A DNA stretch of 64,000 nt from Blautia sp. An81 (GCF_002161285.1 NZ_NFHH01000009.1:98046-162045), one strand, 5' to 3'; positions 1 through 10,133 are shown, numbered from the stretch's first letter. Made by a program: numbers and translations. The notes: a model not told the origin generated them from the letters alone.

Positions 1-50
1 GTATTTACAGAACAGAAGGTATATAGAAATTCAAGGAGGAATCATTAACA

Positions 51-1364
51 ATGAGTGTACAGGTAGAAAACTTAGAAAAGAACATGGCAAAGCTGACTGT
101 AGAAGTCAGCCCGGAGGATTTTGAAAAAGCAGTACAGGCTGCTTATATGAAGAACAAAAACAGAATTACAATCCCCGGATTCCGTAAAGGAAAAGCTCCC
201 CGTATCATGATTGAAAAAATGTACGGCGCCGGTATTTTCTATGAAGATGCTGCAAATGCACTGATCCAGGAAGAGTATCCAAAGGCTGCTGAGGAAAGCA
301 AGCTGGATATCGTGTCTCAGCCTGAGATCGACATTGTTCAGATTGAAAAGGGCAAATCCTTTATCTTTACTGCAGAAGTTGCTGTAAAACCAGAGGTAAC
401 CCTGGGCGAGTATAAAGGAGTAGAGGTAGAAGTTTCTCCTGTAGAAGTAACTGAGGAAGAAGTTGCCGGTGAATTAAGAAAAGAGCAGGAAAACAACTCC
501 AGAACCATCGACGTAGATGACAGATCTGTAGAACAGGGCGATATGATCACTCTGGACTTTGAAGGATTTGTAGATGGAGAGGCTTTTGAAGGGGGAAAAG
601 GAACAGACTATCCTCTGACTATCGGTTCTAATTCCTTTATCCCAGGATTTGAGGATCAGCTGGTAGGCGCCCAGATCGGCGAGGAGAAAGAAGTAAATGT
701 TACTTTCCCTGAGAACTACCATGCAAATGATCTGGCTGGAAAACCTGCCGTATTTAAATGCACAGTAAAATCCATTAAGGTAAAAGAGCTGCCTGAACTG
801 GATGATGAATTTGCAAAAGATGTTTCTGAGTTTGATACTCTGGAAGAGTACAAGGCAGACATCGAGAAAAACCTGAAAGAGCGCAAGGAAGAAGTTGCCA
901 AGAGAGAAAGAGAAGATAAGGCAGTTGATGCTGTTATTGCGAATGCTCAGATGGATATCCCTGAACCAATGATCCAGAATCAGATCAATCAGCTGATGCA
1001 GGACTTCATCAGAAGAATGCAGGCACAGGGACTGTCTATTGACCAGTACTATCAGTTTACAGGTCTTGACAACGCAAAAGTTCAGGAGCAGATGAGACCT
1101 CAGGCACTGAAGAGAATCCAGAGCCGTCTGGTACTGGAGAAGATCGCAGAGGTTGAGAATATCCAGATTTCTGATGAGAAATTTGATGAAGAAGTAAAGA
1201 GAATGGCTGACATGTACAAGATGGAAGCCGATAAATTAAAAGAAATGATGGGTGACTATGAGAAAGAGCAGATCAAGATGGATATGGCTGTTCAGGAAGC
1301 AGTTACCCTGGTTGCAGACGCTGCAAAGACAGTAGAAAAAAAGGAAGAGGAAAAAGCTGAGTAA
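51..1364 (+). CDS. tig: Trigger factor, ribosome-bound chaperone and prolyl isomerase
   Basis: This 437-residue protein has the full three-domain trigger factor layout. The ribosome-docking motif GFRKGKAPR is at residues 43-51, an FKBP-type isomerase domain lies at about 160-245, and the charged helical C-terminal chaperone domain follows. Trigger factor meets nascent chains at the ribosome exit and catalyses proline isomerisation. The start at 51 is set by AAGGAGG at 34-40. It heads a tig-clpP-clpX-lon run in which folding and proteolysis genes are grouped, as is common in Firmicutes. Length and motifs are typical. The very acidic, Lys/Glu-rich C-terminal tail is normal for the family. Confidence 0.97.
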   Translation: MSVQVENLEKNMAKLTVEVSPEDFEKAVQAAYMKNKNRITIPGFRKGKAPRIMIEKMYGAGIFYEDAANALIQEEYPKAAEESKLDIVSQPEIDIVQIEKGKSFIFTAEVAVKPEVTLGEYKGVEVEVSPVEVTEEEVAGELRKEQENNSRTIDVDDRSVEQGDMITLDFEGFVDGEAFEGGKGTDYPLTIGSNSFIPGFEDQLVGAQIGEEKEVNVTFPENYHANDLAGKPAVFKCTVKSIKVKELPELDDEFAKDVSEFDTLEEYKADIEKNLKERKEEVAKREREDKAVDAVIANAQMDIPEPMIQNQINQLMQDFIRRMQAQGLSIDQYYQFTGLDNAKVQEQMRPQALKRIQSRLVLEKIAEVENIQISDEKFDEEVKRMADMYKMEADKLKEMMGDYEKEQIKMDMAVQEAVTLVADAAKTVEKKEEEKAE

Positions 1365-1400
1365 TTTTACTGCCTTTGACAGACAAATAGGAGGAATTTC

Positions 1401-1982
1401 ATGAGCTTAGTACCATATGTCATTGAACAGACCAGCCGTGGAGAGAGAAGCTACGACATTTATTCCAGATTATTAAAAGACAGGATTATCTTTCTGGGTG
1501 AGGAAGTGACAGATGTGTCCGCAAACCTGATCGTGGCACAGCTTCTTTTCCTGGAATCTGAGGATCCGGGAAAGGATATTCATTTATATATCAACAGCCC
1601 GGGAGGTTCTGTCACTGCAGGTATGGCTATTTATGATACCATGCAGTATATAAAGTGTGACGTGTCTACCATCTGTATGGGACTGGCAGCCAGCATGGGG
1701 GCCTTCCTTCTGGCAGGAGGCACCAAAGGAAAACGTATGGCTCTTCCCAATGCGGAAATTATGATACACCAGCCTTCCGGCGGCGCAAAAGGTCAGGCGA
1801 CTGAGATAGAGATTGTGGCAGAGCAGATTCTGAAGACTAAGCACAGACTGAATTCTATTCTGGCACAGAATACAGGCCAGACCCTGGAGACAATTGCAAG
1901 AGATACGGAAAGAGACAACTATATGACTGCTGAAGAGGCAAAGGCATATGGTTTGATCGATACTGTTATCCAGCATAGATAG
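1401..1982 (+). CDS. clpP: ATP-dependent Clp protease proteolytic subunit
   Basis: This is a 193-residue serine peptidase that forms the two-ring ClpP barrel and degrades proteins fed by ClpX or ClpC. The catalytic triad is visible as Ser98 (in GLAASMGAF), His123 (in MIHQPSGG) and Asp172. The substrate-groove motif SPGGSVTAG is also present. Ribosome site TAGGAGG lies at about 1388-1394 before the ATG. It sits 36 bp after tig and is followed by a strong hairpin before clpX. Both unfoldase partners, clpX (next gene) and clpC (57.8 kb), are in the window. No CtsR heptads were seen upstream. Confidence 0.97.
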   Translation: MSLVPYVIEQTSRGERSYDIYSRLLKDRIIFLGEEVTDVSANLIVAQLLFLESEDPGKDIHLYINSPGGSVTAGMAIYDTMQYIKCDVSTICMGLAASMGAFLLAGGTKGKRMALPNAEIMIHQPSGGAKGQATEIEIVAEQILKTKHRLNSILAQNTGQTLETIARDTERDNYMTAEEAKAYGLIDTVIQHR

Positions 1983-1994
1983 TGACTGAAGATA

Positions 1995-2022
1995 AGACTC
2001 CTGCAAGTACATGCGGGGGTCT
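1995..2022 (+). terminator. Hairpin between clpP and clpX (possible attenuator)
   Basis: An 11-bp stem (1995-2005 with 2012-2022, GU pairs allowed) encloses a 6-nt loop in the short clpP-clpX gap. A weak U-rich stretch follows. It could partly terminate or act as an RNA processing site that sets different levels of ClpP and ClpX. An ATG inside the loop is in the clpX frame but has no ribosome site, so it is not taken as the start. Confidence 0.5.
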
Positions 2023-2070
2023 TTCAGCTTTCAGGACAAAAAAGGGCATAGTAGAAGAAAGGAAAGAATA

Positions 2071-3375
2071 ATGGCAATGAAGGGAAATGATACAAAAATC
2101 AGGTGTTCCTTTTGCGGTAAGACAGATGACCAGGTAAAGAAATTGATCGCAGGGCCTAACGGCACTTATATCTGTGATGAATGTGTGGGAATCTGCGCGG
2201 AAATTATTGATGAAGAACTGGGGGCAGACTTTGAAAATGAAATGTCTGATGAGATCAATCTGCTCAAGCCTCAGGAAATTAAAAACTTTTTAGACGAATA
2301 TGTTATCGGACAGGAAGAGGCAAAAAAGGTGCTTTCTGTAGCAGTATACAATCACTATAAGAGAGTTCTGGCAGGCAGTTCATCAGATGTGGAACTGCAG
2401 AAAAGCAACATCCTTATGCTTGGTCCTACCGGTTCTGGAAAGACCCTTTTGGCCCAGACACTGGCAAGGCTTTTAAATGTGCCCTTTGCCATTGCAGATG
2501 CCACTACCCTGACAGAAGCCGGATATGTGGGAGAAGATGTAGAAAATATTCTTCTGAAGCTGATCCAGGCAGCAGACTATGATATTGACCGTGCCCAGTA
2601 CGGAATTATCTATATAGATGAGATTGATAAGATCACAAGAAAATCGGAAAATGCTTCTATTACCAGAGATGTTTCCGGAGAAGGCGTGCAGCAGGCTCTT
2701 CTGAAGATCGTGGAGGGGACTGTGGCAAATGTTCCTCCACAGGGAGGCAGAAAGCATCCCCAGCAGGAGTTTATCCAGATTGATACTACGAATATTCTTT
2801 TTATCTGTGGAGGAGCCTTTGAGGGACTGGATAAGATCATTGAGACAAGAAAAGATACAAAATCTATTGGTTTTAATACAGTGATCACATCTCCCCAGGA
2901 GAAAAATGTAGGTGAACTTCTGAAAGAGGTTATGCCTCAGGATCTGGTACGCTTTGGACTGATTCCTGAGTTTGTAGGACGTGTGCCGGTAGTGGTTTCT
3001 CTCAATGCCCTGGACCGCCAGGCTTTGGTGCAGATCCTTACAGAGCCTAAGAACTCCCTGGTACGTCAGTACCAGGCTCTTTTCGACCTGGACGGCATAG
3101 AGCTGCATTTTGAAGAAGGCGCTTTGGAAGCTATTGCGGACAAATCCATGGAGAGAAAGACGGGAGCCAGAGGTCTGAGAGCTATTATGGAAAGTGTTCT
3201 TATGGATATTATGTACACATCTCCTTCTGACGAGAGCATCAGTTCCTGTACGATAACTAAAGAGACAGTGGATGGAAAAGAACCTCCGGTTTTGGAGCAC
3301 AGGGAACTTCCGGCTGCTTCCAGAAGAAGTAAAAGCAGCGGACGGAAGAAGAAAGAGACCCCGGAAATTGCATAA
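2071..3375 (+). CDS. clpX: ATP-dependent Clp protease ATP-binding subunit ClpX
   Basis: This 434-residue AAA+ unfoldase selects substrates and threads them into ClpP. The N-terminal zinc-binding domain shows Cys12, Cys15, Cys35 and Cys38. Walker A GPTGSGKT is at residues 118-125, the pore loop GYVGEDVE follows, and Walker B is in [10 protein letters not shown] start at 2071 because GAAAGGAAAG sits just upstream; an in-frame ATG at 2011 lies in a hairpin and would add 20 unrelated residues. The C-terminal tail is rich in Ser, Lys and Arg, beyond the usual ClpX end. It is downstream of clpP and 33 bp upstream of lon. Confidence 0.96.
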   Translation: MAMKGNDTKIRCSFCGKTDDQVKKLIAGPNGTYICDECVGICAEIIDEELGADFENEMSDEINLLKPQEIKNFLDEYVIGQEEAKKVLSVAVYNHYKRVLAGSSSDVELQKSNILMLGPTGSGKTLLAQTLARLLNVPFAIADATTLTEAGYVGEDVENILLKLIQAADYDIDRAQYGIIYIDEIDKITRKSENASITRDVSGEGVQQALLKIVEGTVANVPPQGGRKHPQQEFIQIDTTNILFICGGAFEGLDKIIETRKDTKSIGFNTVITSPQEKNVGELLKEVMPQDLVRFGLIPEFVGRVPVVVSLNALDRQALVQILTEPKNSLVRQYQALFDLDGIELHFEEGALEAIADKSMERKTGARGLRAIMESVLMDIMYTSPSDESISSCTITKETVDGKEPPVLEHRELPAASRRSKSSGRKKKETPEIA

Positions 3376-3408
3376 TTACAAGACACAAAAGCAAAAGGAG
3401 GAGCGGCT

Positions 3409-5739
3409 ATGAGTGACATGATACAGTATTTGCCGGCTATCGCTCTGAGAGGCACTACCATTCTTCCGGATATGATCGTACATTTTGACGTGAGCAGAAG
3501 GAAGTCTGTAAAGGCTCTTGAGAAAGCTATGGTGGAAGACCAGAGAGTTTTTCTGATTACCCAGAAAGTTCCTCAGACAGAAGATCCAAGCCAGGAGGAT
3601 TTATATAAAATCGGGACTATAGCAGTAATCAAGCAGCTTGTAAAAACGAAAAACGGAATCATTCAGGTCCTTGTAGAGGGGAAAGAAAGGGGAGAACTTC
3701 TTCACCTCGATGGAGAAGGCCATTATCTGGAGGCAGAGGTGGCAGCTTTTGATCCGTCTCTGAACAGTGCTCTGGATGAAAATGTGAAAGAGGCTATGCT
3801 CAGAGGCATAAAAGAAATTTTTATCCGTTACTGTAATGAAAATCCCAAACTGAGCAAAGATCTGGCTGGCCAGATCCTGGAGATCCAGGATGTGGAGAAA
3901 GTCATTGATCAGATAGCGGTAAATCTCCCCATGAAATACGAAGATAAACAGAAAATTCTGGAAGCCGTATCCCTGGAGGACCGCTATGAAATCCTGGGAA
4001 TGATCCTGACCAATGAAGTGCAGATCATGGAAATCCGCATGGAGCTTAATAAGAAAGTAAAAGAGCGGGTGGATAAAAATCAGAGAGACTATATTCTCAG
4101 AGAACAGATGAAAGTAATACAGGAAGAACTGGGAGATGGAGATGCCCTGTCTGAGGCAGATCAGTTCCGGGAACAGACTGAAAAGCTGAAGGCTTCAAAG
4201 GAAGTAAAGGAACGGATCTACAAGGAAATTGACCGGTTCAAAAAATCCGCTGCAGTCCAGGCTGAGGCGGGAGTTATGCGGAGCTATATCGAGACGCTGC
4301 TGTCCCTGCCCTGGGATAAGGCTTCCAGAGACAGCAAGAATCTGAAAGAAGCTAACCGCATACTGGAAGAAGATCACTATGGTCTGGAAAAAGTAAAAGA
4401 AAGAATCATGGAATTTCTGGCTGTCCGGGCCCTGACCAAGAAGGGGGAAAGTCCTATCTTATGTCTGGTAGGGCCCCCTGGAACAGGAAAAACCTCTATT
4501 GCCAGATCTGTGGCAAGAGCCCTTCGGAAGGAGTATGTAAGGATTTCTCTTGGGGGCGTACGGGATGAGGCAGAAATCCGGGGACACAGAAGAACATATA
4601 TTGGAGCCATGCCGGGAAGGATCGCAAACGGTCTGATCCAGGCAGGAGTGAAGAATCCACTTATGCTCCTGGATGAGATTGACAAGGTAAGCAGTGACTA
4701 CAAAGGAGACACTTCATCGGCTCTTCTGGAAGTGCTGGATTCGGAACAGAATGTGAAATTCCGGGATAACTATGTAGAAATTCCCCTGGATCTGTCTGAG
4801 GTATTGTTTATTGCTACGGCAAATGACCTTCAGACTATACCAAGACCTTTGCTGGACAGAATGGAGATCATTGAGATCAGCAGCTATACGGAGAACGAAA
4901 AATGGCATATTGCCTGGGAGCATTTGATTCCAAAACAGATAAAGGCTCACGGCCTGAAGGAAAATCAGCTGAGAATTGAAGAAGATGCTCTGGGAAAAAT
5001 CATCAACGGCTATACGAAAGAAGCGGGAGTGAGAAATCTGGAGCGGAAGATTGGGGATATATGCAGGAAAACCGCCAGAAGAATCATGGAGGACAAGGAA
5101 GAAGAGGTCACTGTTACGGCAGATAATCTGGAAGATTTTCTGGGAAGAGCCAAATATACTCCTCAGAAAAAGAATCAGACAGATGAGGTGGGCATTGTCC
5201 GCGGGCTGGCATGGACCAGCGTAGGGGGCGATACTCTTCAGATAGAAGTAAATCTTATGCCGGGAAAAGGAGATTTTCTTCTTACCGGACAGCTGGGAGA
5301 TGTAATGAAAGAGTCGGCCCAGGCAGGTATCAGCTATATCCGCTCTGTGTCAGATAAATATGGCATTGACCCGGAATTTTTCCAGAAAAATGATTTACAT
5401 ATCCATATTCCAGAAGGAGCAGTTCCAAAGGATGGACCTTCTGCAGGAATCACTATGGCTACAGCGATGCTGTCTGCCATTACAGGAACACCTGTAAAAG
5501 CGGATCTGGCTATGACAGGAGAGATTACTTTAAGAGGAAGAGTACTTCCTATCGGCGGTCTGAAAGAGAAACTTCTGGCAGCGAAAAGCGCAGGGATAGG
5601 AACCGTGCTGATACCTTCCGAGAACCAGGCAGATGTTGGGGAAATGGATAAAGAGATTACCCAGGGGCTGGAGATCATTCCTGTAAATACTATGGAAGAT
5701 GTGCTGAAATATGCACTTGTTGTAAAGCAGAACTCATAA
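3409..5739 (+). CDS. lon: ATP-dependent protease La (Lon)
   Basis: This is a 776-residue LonA protease. The N-terminal substrate domain is followed by an AAA+ module (Walker A GPPGTGKT, residues 355-362; Walker B MLLDEIDK) and a C-terminal Ser/Lys-dyad protease domain with Ser678 in DGPSAG and Lys721 in GGLKEK. Lon degrades misfolded and short-lived regulatory proteins in the cytoplasm. AAAAGGAGG upstream fixes the ATG at 3409. It lies in the clpX-lon-engB order well known from Bacillus and Clostridia, 15 bp before engB. Confidence 0.97.
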   Translation: MSDMIQYLPAIALRGTTILPDMIVHFDVSRRKSVKALEKAMVEDQRVFLITQKVPQTEDPSQEDLYKIGTIAVIKQLVKTKNGIIQVLVEGKERGELLHLDGEGHYLEAEVAAFDPSLNSALDENVKEAMLRGIKEIFIRYCNENPKLSKDLAGQILEIQDVEKVIDQIAVNLPMKYEDKQKILEAVSLEDRYEILGMILTNEVQIMEIRMELNKKVKERVDKNQRDYILREQMKVIQEELGDGDALSEADQFREQTEKLKASKEVKERIYKEIDRFKKSAAVQAEAGVMRSYIETLLSLPWDKASRDSKNLKEANRILEEDHYGLEKVKERIMEFLAVRALTKKGESPILCLVGPPGTGKTSIARSVARALRKEYVRISLGGVRDEAEIRGHRRTYIGAMPGRIANGLIQAGVKNPLMLLDEIDKVSSDYKGDTSSALLEVLDSEQNVKFRDNYVEIPLDLSEVLFIATANDLQTIPRPLLDRMEIIEISSYTENEKWHIAWEHLIPKQIKAHGLKENQLRIEEDALGKIINGYTKEAGVRNLERKIGDICRKTARRIMEDKEEEVTVTADNLEDFLGRAKYTPQKKNQTDEVGIVRGLAWTSVGGDTLQIEVNLMPGKGDFLLTGQLGDVMKESAQAGISYIRSVSDKYGIDPEFFQKNDLHIHIPEGAVPKDGPSAGITMATAMLSAITGTPVKADLAMTGEITLRGRVLPIGGLKEKLLAAKSAGIGTVLIPSENQADVGEMDKEITQGLEIIPVNTMEDVLKYALVVKQNS

Positions 5740-5754
5740 AATGGAGGAAAATAC

Positions 5755-6360
5755 ATGATCATTAAACATGTGGCGCTGGATACAGTCTGCGGGATTACCA
5801 GTATCCTGCCGGATAATCAGGTGCCGGAAATTGCATTTGCCGGGAAATCAAACGTGGGAAAATCATCTTTGATAAATGCGCTGATGAACAGAAAATCTCT
5901 GGCCCGTACCAGTTCTTCACCTGGAAAGACCCAGACGATCAATTTCTATAATATTAATCATGAAATGTATCTGGTGGATCTTCCAGGATATGGGTACGCA
6001 AAAGTTTCTCAGTCGGTAAAGGAGCAGTGGGGGAAACTTATCGAGAAATATCTTCACCACTCAAAACAGCTGAAAGCCGTGTTTCTCCTGGTAGATATCC
6101 GCCATAGACCCTCTGAGAATGATAAGATGATGTATGACTGGATTGTTTATAATGGATATGATCCTATTATAATTGCTACAAAGGCAGATAAACTGAAAAG
6201 AAGTCAGATTCAGAAATATCTTAAAGAGGTAAGGGAAGGACTGAAGCTTCCTTCCGAAACAAAGGTAATCCCCTTTTCTGCTATGTCTAAGCAGGGAAGA
6301 GAGGAGATCTGGGAGCTGATTGAAGATTTTTTGCATCATGACGGGGGACAGGAAGAATGA
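5755..6360 (+). CDS. engB: Ribosome biogenesis GTP-binding protein EngB (YsxC/YihA)
   Basis: This 201-residue TRAFAC GTPase is needed for maturation of the large ribosomal subunit. G1 is GKSNVGKS (residues 30-37), the switch I region has TSSSPGKTQ, G3 is DLPG (75-78), and G4 is TKAD. The ATG follows GGAGG closely after the lon stop, so the two are probably co-transcribed. Length and motif order match the family, and nothing is missing. Confidence 0.96.
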   Translation: MIIKHVALDTVCGITSILPDNQVPEIAFAGKSNVGKSSLINALMNRKSLARTSSSPGKTQTINFYNINHEMYLVDLPGYGYAKVSQSVKEQWGKLIEKYLHHSKQLKAVFLLVDIRHRPSENDKMMYDWIVYNGYDPIIIATKADKLKRSQIQKYLKEVREGLKLPSETKVIPFSAMSKQGREEIWELIEDFLHHDGGQEE

Positions 6361-6403
6361 TCCGTGGATGGAGCTTCCTGCGTATAGAAAAGAAGGATAA
6401 AAT

Positions 6404-7588
6404 ATGCTAAAAGGAATAATTTTTGATATGGACGGCGTTCTGATCAACAGTGAACCCTTTCATTATAGAGTCTGGAAGGAAACTCTCAGACAAAGAGGTG
6501 TGAATCTGGAATACCAGGTTTACAAAGCGTGTATCGGTTCTACCGTGGGATTTTTGATGGGGCTTCTACATGAACATTATGGGATTGATGCCCAGGATTC
6601 CTCTCTGGTTAGAGAGATGCAGGAGATGAAGAAGAAACTGATAAAGAAGGAAGGCTATCCCCCTCTTATTCCTTATGTTAAAGAACTTTTGCAGAATCTT
6701 TCAGGGGCCGGTTATCAGCTGGCAGTTGCCTCTTCTTCACCTCTGGCGTATATTGAAGAGGTAATGAAACACTGGGAGATCGGGCAGTATTTTACCCATC
6801 TGATCAGCGGAGAATCTGTAAAAAACCCTAAGCCTGCACCAGATGTATTTCTGAAAGCAGCGGAAAAACTGGGAGTCTTTCCGGAAGAATGCATTGTAGT
6901 GGAAGACTCAGAAAACGGCTGTAAGGCGGCAAAAAATGCAGGGATGACCTGTATTGCCTATTATAATCCGGATTCCGGAAAACAGGATCTGGGAAGCGCC
7001 TACATGATCATTGAAGGATACGAAGAGATTGACAGCGCCTTTATGGAAAAGGCTTATTGCCACAGCCACCATCTTCCGGCTCTGGTCTGTGAGACTAATC
7101 GGCTTGTAATACGAGAGATGAAGAAGACAGATATCCCGAGGCTTATGGAAATCTGCAGTCAGGAAACGTCAAGAGACGCCTGTGAAGGAGTGGCAAAGCC
7201 TCTTTCAGAGGAGCTGGAAGGATTTGACGCTTATCGTTCCTATATGTATGAGCTCTGCGATATGGGATACTGGTCGGTGCTGAAAAAAGATACTGGAGAA
7301 ATTATCGGAAGAGCAGGAGTAGAGCCAAAGTTCTGGAACCGAAAAAAAACCGTGGTGGAACTTGGCTATATTATAGATGAAAAATACCGCCGTCAGGGCT
7401 ACGCTTATGAAGCCTGCCAGGGAATCATCCAAGAGGCGGCCAAAAGAGGTGCGGTCTACCTCCACTGCCGGATAAAAAGCAGTAATAAGGCTTCGGTGAA
7501 CCTGGCAGAAAAGCTGGGATTTCAGAAAATCAATTATCACCTGGAAGAAGACGGAGAGGACATGGAAGTTTGGCGGTATACCTGCTAA
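6404..7588 (+). CDS. HAD-family phosphatase/phosphomutase fused to a GNAT acetyltransferase
   Basis: This 394-residue protein has two enzymes in one chain. Residues 1-215 are a HAD hydrolase of the beta-phosphoglucomutase type, with the nucleophile motif DMDGV (Asp8, Asp10), an SSS motif II and the acidic VVEDSENG motif. From about residue 229 (ETNRLVIREM) to the end is a RimJ/RimL-like GNAT acetyltransferase with LGYIIDEKYRRQGYAYEA acetyl-CoA-binding features. Substrates cannot be read from sequence. The HAD part likely acts on a sugar phosphate; the GNAT part may acetylate a protein or small amine. The linker is short and the frame is continuous, so this looks like a true fusion. Confidence 0.85.
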   Translation: MLKGIIFDMDGVLINSEPFHYRVWKETLRQRGVNLEYQVYKACIGSTVGFLMGLLHEHYGIDAQDSSLVREMQEMKKKLIKKEGYPPLIPYVKELLQNLSGAGYQLAVASSSPLAYIEEVMKHWEIGQYFTHLISGESVKNPKPAPDVFLKAAEKLGVFPEECIVVEDSENGCKAAKNAGMTCIAYYNPDSGKQDLGSAYMIIEGYEEIDSAFMEKAYCHSHHLPALVCETNRLVIREMKKTDIPRLMEICSQETSRDACEGVAKPLSEELEGFDAYRSYMYELCDMGYWSVLKKDTGEIIGRAGVEPKFWNRKKTVVELGYIIDEKYRRQGYAYEACQGIIQEAAKRGAVYLHCRIKSSNKASVNLAEKLGFQKINYHLEEDGEDMEVWRYTC

Positions 7589-7636
7589 AAGCAAAGAGGA
7601 AACTTTATTTAGGAAAGGTTTTTCAGATTAAAACAG

Positions 7637-8488
7637 ATGACTATGGAAATCATAAAAGCCAGAAAACTGAAATATGATTATTTAAAATATGACGATAACG
7701 GACAGGCTTCAGAGAGCCATACGGCAGTTGAAGATATAGACCTGGATATCCGGCCCGGACAGTTTATTTCCATATTGGGGCATAACGGCTCAGGAAAGTC
7801 TACCCTGGCAAAACATATGAATGCTCTGCTGATTCCCACAGAAGGGACCATCTGGGTAGACGGCATGGATACAGCCATGGAGCCGGAGTTATGGAAAATC
7901 CGGCAAAAATCCGGCATGGTTTTCCAGAATCCGGACAACCAGATCATCGGAACGGTAGTAGAAGAGGATGTGGGATTTGGACCGGAAAATCTGGGAATTC
8001 CCACAGAAGGCATCTGGAGCAGAGTGAACAGGAGTCTGGAAGCGGTAGGAATGACGCCATTCCGCCACCGCTCCCCTAATAAGCTGTCCGGAGGTCAGAA
8101 ACAGAGGGTAGCCATTGCAGGAGTTATGGCTATGCAGCCCAAATGTATTATTATGGACGAACCTACCGCCATGCTGGACCCAAACGGCAGAAAAGAGGTG
8201 CTGGAGGCGGTCCATGAGTTAAACAGAAAAGAAGGAATCACCGTAATCCTCATTACCCATTATATGGAAGAGGTTATTGATTCCGACAGAGTGTTTGTTA
8301 TGGATCAGGGCCATATCGTGATGCAGGGAACACCCAGGGAGATTTTTTCCAGAGTAGAGGAACTGAAAGCTTACCGTCTGGATGTGCCCCAGGTGACTCT
8401 TCTGGCATATGAACTGAAAAAAGCGGGAATCCCTCTTCCAGACGGAATACTGACGATAAAGGAATTGGTGGATGCGTTATGTCATTAA
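7637..8488 (+). CDS. ecfA1: Energy-coupling factor transporter ATPase 1
   Basis: This is a 283-residue ABC ATPase of the group II ECF vitamin/metal transporters. Walker A is GHNGSGKST (48-56), the signature is LSGGQKQR, and Walker B is CIIMDEPTA. ECF ATPases pair as EcfA1-EcfA2 and drive EcfT plus interchangeable substrate-binding S proteins. The start codon has only a weak, distant ribosome site, so the second ATG two codons on is possible. It overlaps ecfA2 by 10 bp. No S component gene is adjacent, which fits a shared general energising module. Confidence 0.95.
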   Translation: MTMEIIKARKLKYDYLKYDDNGQASESHTAVEDIDLDIRPGQFISILGHNGSGKSTLAKHMNALLIPTEGTIWVDGMDTAMEPELWKIRQKSGMVFQNPDNQIIGTVVEEDVGFGPENLGIPTEGIWSRVNRSLEAVGMTPFRHRSPNKLSGGQKQRVAIAGVMAMQPKCIIMDEPTAMLDPNGRKEVLEAVHELNRKEGITVILITHYMEEVIDSDRVFVMDQGHIVMQGTPREIFSRVEELKAYRLDVPQVTLLAYELKKAGIPLPDGILTIKELVDALCH

Positions 8489-9336
8489 AATTAGAACACG
8501 TTACCTATACTTATAACCCAGGGACTGCCTATGAGACCCATGCTTTAAAAGATGTATCCCTGGAAATCCCTCAGGGACAGTTTGTGGGGGTTATCGGCCA
8601 TACAGGCAGCGGCAAATCTACATTGATACAGCATTTTAACGGACTGATGCGTCCAACCTCCGGTACAGTATTTTATGACGAAGAAGATATCTGGCAGGAG
8701 GGTTATTCTCTTCGGCGGCTGAGGAGCCATGTGGGACTGGTATTCCAGTATCCGGAGCACCAGCTTTTTGAGGCAGATGTACTTTCGGACGTATGTTTTG
8801 GACCAAAGAACCAGGGCCTTTCTCAGGAAGAAGCTCTGGAGAGAGCAAGAACTGCCCTGATGCAGGTCGGGCTGAAGGAAAAGTATTATGCTTCTTCACC
8901 CTTTGAATTATCCGGAGGTCAGAAACGACGGGTAGCCATTGCCGGGGTTCTGGCTATGGAGCCGGACGTGCTGATTTTAGACGAACCTACTGCGGGGCTG
9001 GACCCCAAGGGAAGAGATGAGATTCTGGACCAGATTGCTTATCTCCACCAGGAAAGAAAAATTTCCGTGGTTCTGGTCTCACACAGCATGGAGGATATTG
9101 CCAGGTACGTGGAACGTATTATTGTAATGAACCAGGGAGAGAAACTTTTTGACGGAGTGCCCAAGGAGGTCTTTTCTCATTATAAAGAGCTGGAGGCTAT
9201 AGGACTGGCTGCACCCCAGATCACTTATATCATGCATGCCCTGAAAGAAAAAGGCCTTGAGGCAGATATTTCGGCTATTACTGTAGAAGAAGCCAGAAAC
9301 AGCATTCTGAAAGCACTGGGGAGAGGAGAAAAATGA
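8479..9336 (+). CDS. ecfA2: Energy-coupling factor transporter ATPase 2
   Basis: This is the second ECF ATPase, 285 residues. Walker A is GHTGSGKST (40-48), the Q-loop lies near VFQYPEHQLFE, the signature is LSGGQKRR, and Walker B is LILDEPTAG. It forms an asymmetric dimer with EcfA1. It overlaps ecfA1 by 10 bp and ecfT by 4 bp (ATGA), so the three are translated in coupled fashion. This is the standard Firmicutes module. Confidence 0.95.
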   Translation: MSLKLEHVTYTYNPGTAYETHALKDVSLEIPQGQFVGVIGHTGSGKSTLIQHFNGLMRPTSGTVFYDEEDIWQEGYSLRRLRSHVGLVFQYPEHQLFEADVLSDVCFGPKNQGLSQEEALERARTALMQVGLKEKYYASSPFELSGGQKRRVAIAGVLAMEPDVLILDEPTAGLDPKGRDEILDQIAYLHQERKISVVLVSHSMEDIARYVERIIVMNQGEKLFDGVPKEVFSHYKELEAIGLAAPQITYIMHALKEKGLEADISAITVEEARNSILKALGRGEK

Positions 9337-10133
9337 TTAGAGATATTACTATAGGACAATATTATCCCGCAGACTCTTCACTGCATCGCCTGGACCCCAG
9401 AGTGAAATTTATCGGAACCTTTTTATTTCTGATTTCTCTTTTTGTGGCAGACTCCTTCTGGGGGTATCTGCTGGCCACCTGTTTTCTGGGAGGCATTATC
9501 TTTCTTTCCAAGGTACCGATAAAATTTATGATAAAGGGCCTAAAGCCTTTGTTTATCATTCTTCTCATTACGGTACTGTTTAACCTGTTTCTTATTCCAG
9601 GCCAGGAGCTCTGGAGTCTGGGATTCCTTACAATTACTGTAGAAGGCGTTCAGCAGGCAGTAAAAATCGGAATCCGGCTGATCTACCTGGTCATTGGCTC
9701 TTCCGTAATGACGCTGACTACTACGCCTAACCAGCTTACAGACGGTCTGGAAAGAATACTGCGGCCTCTGAATAAGATTAAAGTTCCGGTACATGAGATT
9801 TCTATGATGATGTCCATTGCTCTTCGGTTTATTCCCATTTTGATGGAAGAGACGGATAAGATCATGAAAGCCCAGATTGCCAGAGGCGCGGATTTTGAAA
9901 GCGGGAATCTAATACAAAAGGCAAAGAATATGATTCCTCTGCTGGTGCCGCTGTTTATTTCTGCATTCCGCAGGGCAGATGACCTTGCTATGGCTATGGA
10001 GGCCAGATGCTATCATGGCGGAGACCAGAGAACCCAGATGAAACCCTTGATTTATGAGAGAAAAGATTATGTGGCCTATGCCATTGTAATTATCTATCTG
10101 GCAGCGGATATCCTGATCCGTGTTTTTCTGTGA
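9333..10133 (+). CDS. ecfT: Energy-coupling factor transporter transmembrane protein EcfT
   Basis: This 266-residue membrane protein has several hydrophobic helices in the N-terminal half and the two Ala-Arg coupling motifs of the family (ARGAD and EARCY) in the cytoplasmic part that contacts the ATPases. It is the scaffold linking EcfA1/A2 to vitamin-binding S subunits in the membrane. Its ATG overlaps the ecfA2 stop. truA follows 42 bp later, as in many Clostridia. Confidence 0.95.
   Translation: MIRDITIGQYYPADSSLHRLDPRVKFIGTFLFLISLFVADSFWGYLLATCFLGGIIFLSKVPIKFMIKGLKPLFIILLITVLFNLFLIPGQELWSLGFLTITVEGVQQAVKIGIRLIYLVIGSSVMTLTTTPNQLTDGLERILRPLNKIKVPVHEISMMMSIALRFIPILMEETDKIMKAQIARGADFESGNLIQKAKNMIPLLVPLFISAFRRADDLAMAMEARCYHGGDQRTQMKPLIYERKDYVAYAIVIIYLAADILIRVFL

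Noticed and set aside
2011..2070. Upstream in-frame start for clpX
   Set aside because: The ATG lies in a hairpin without a ribosome site and adds residues not found in ClpX; 2071 has a good site.
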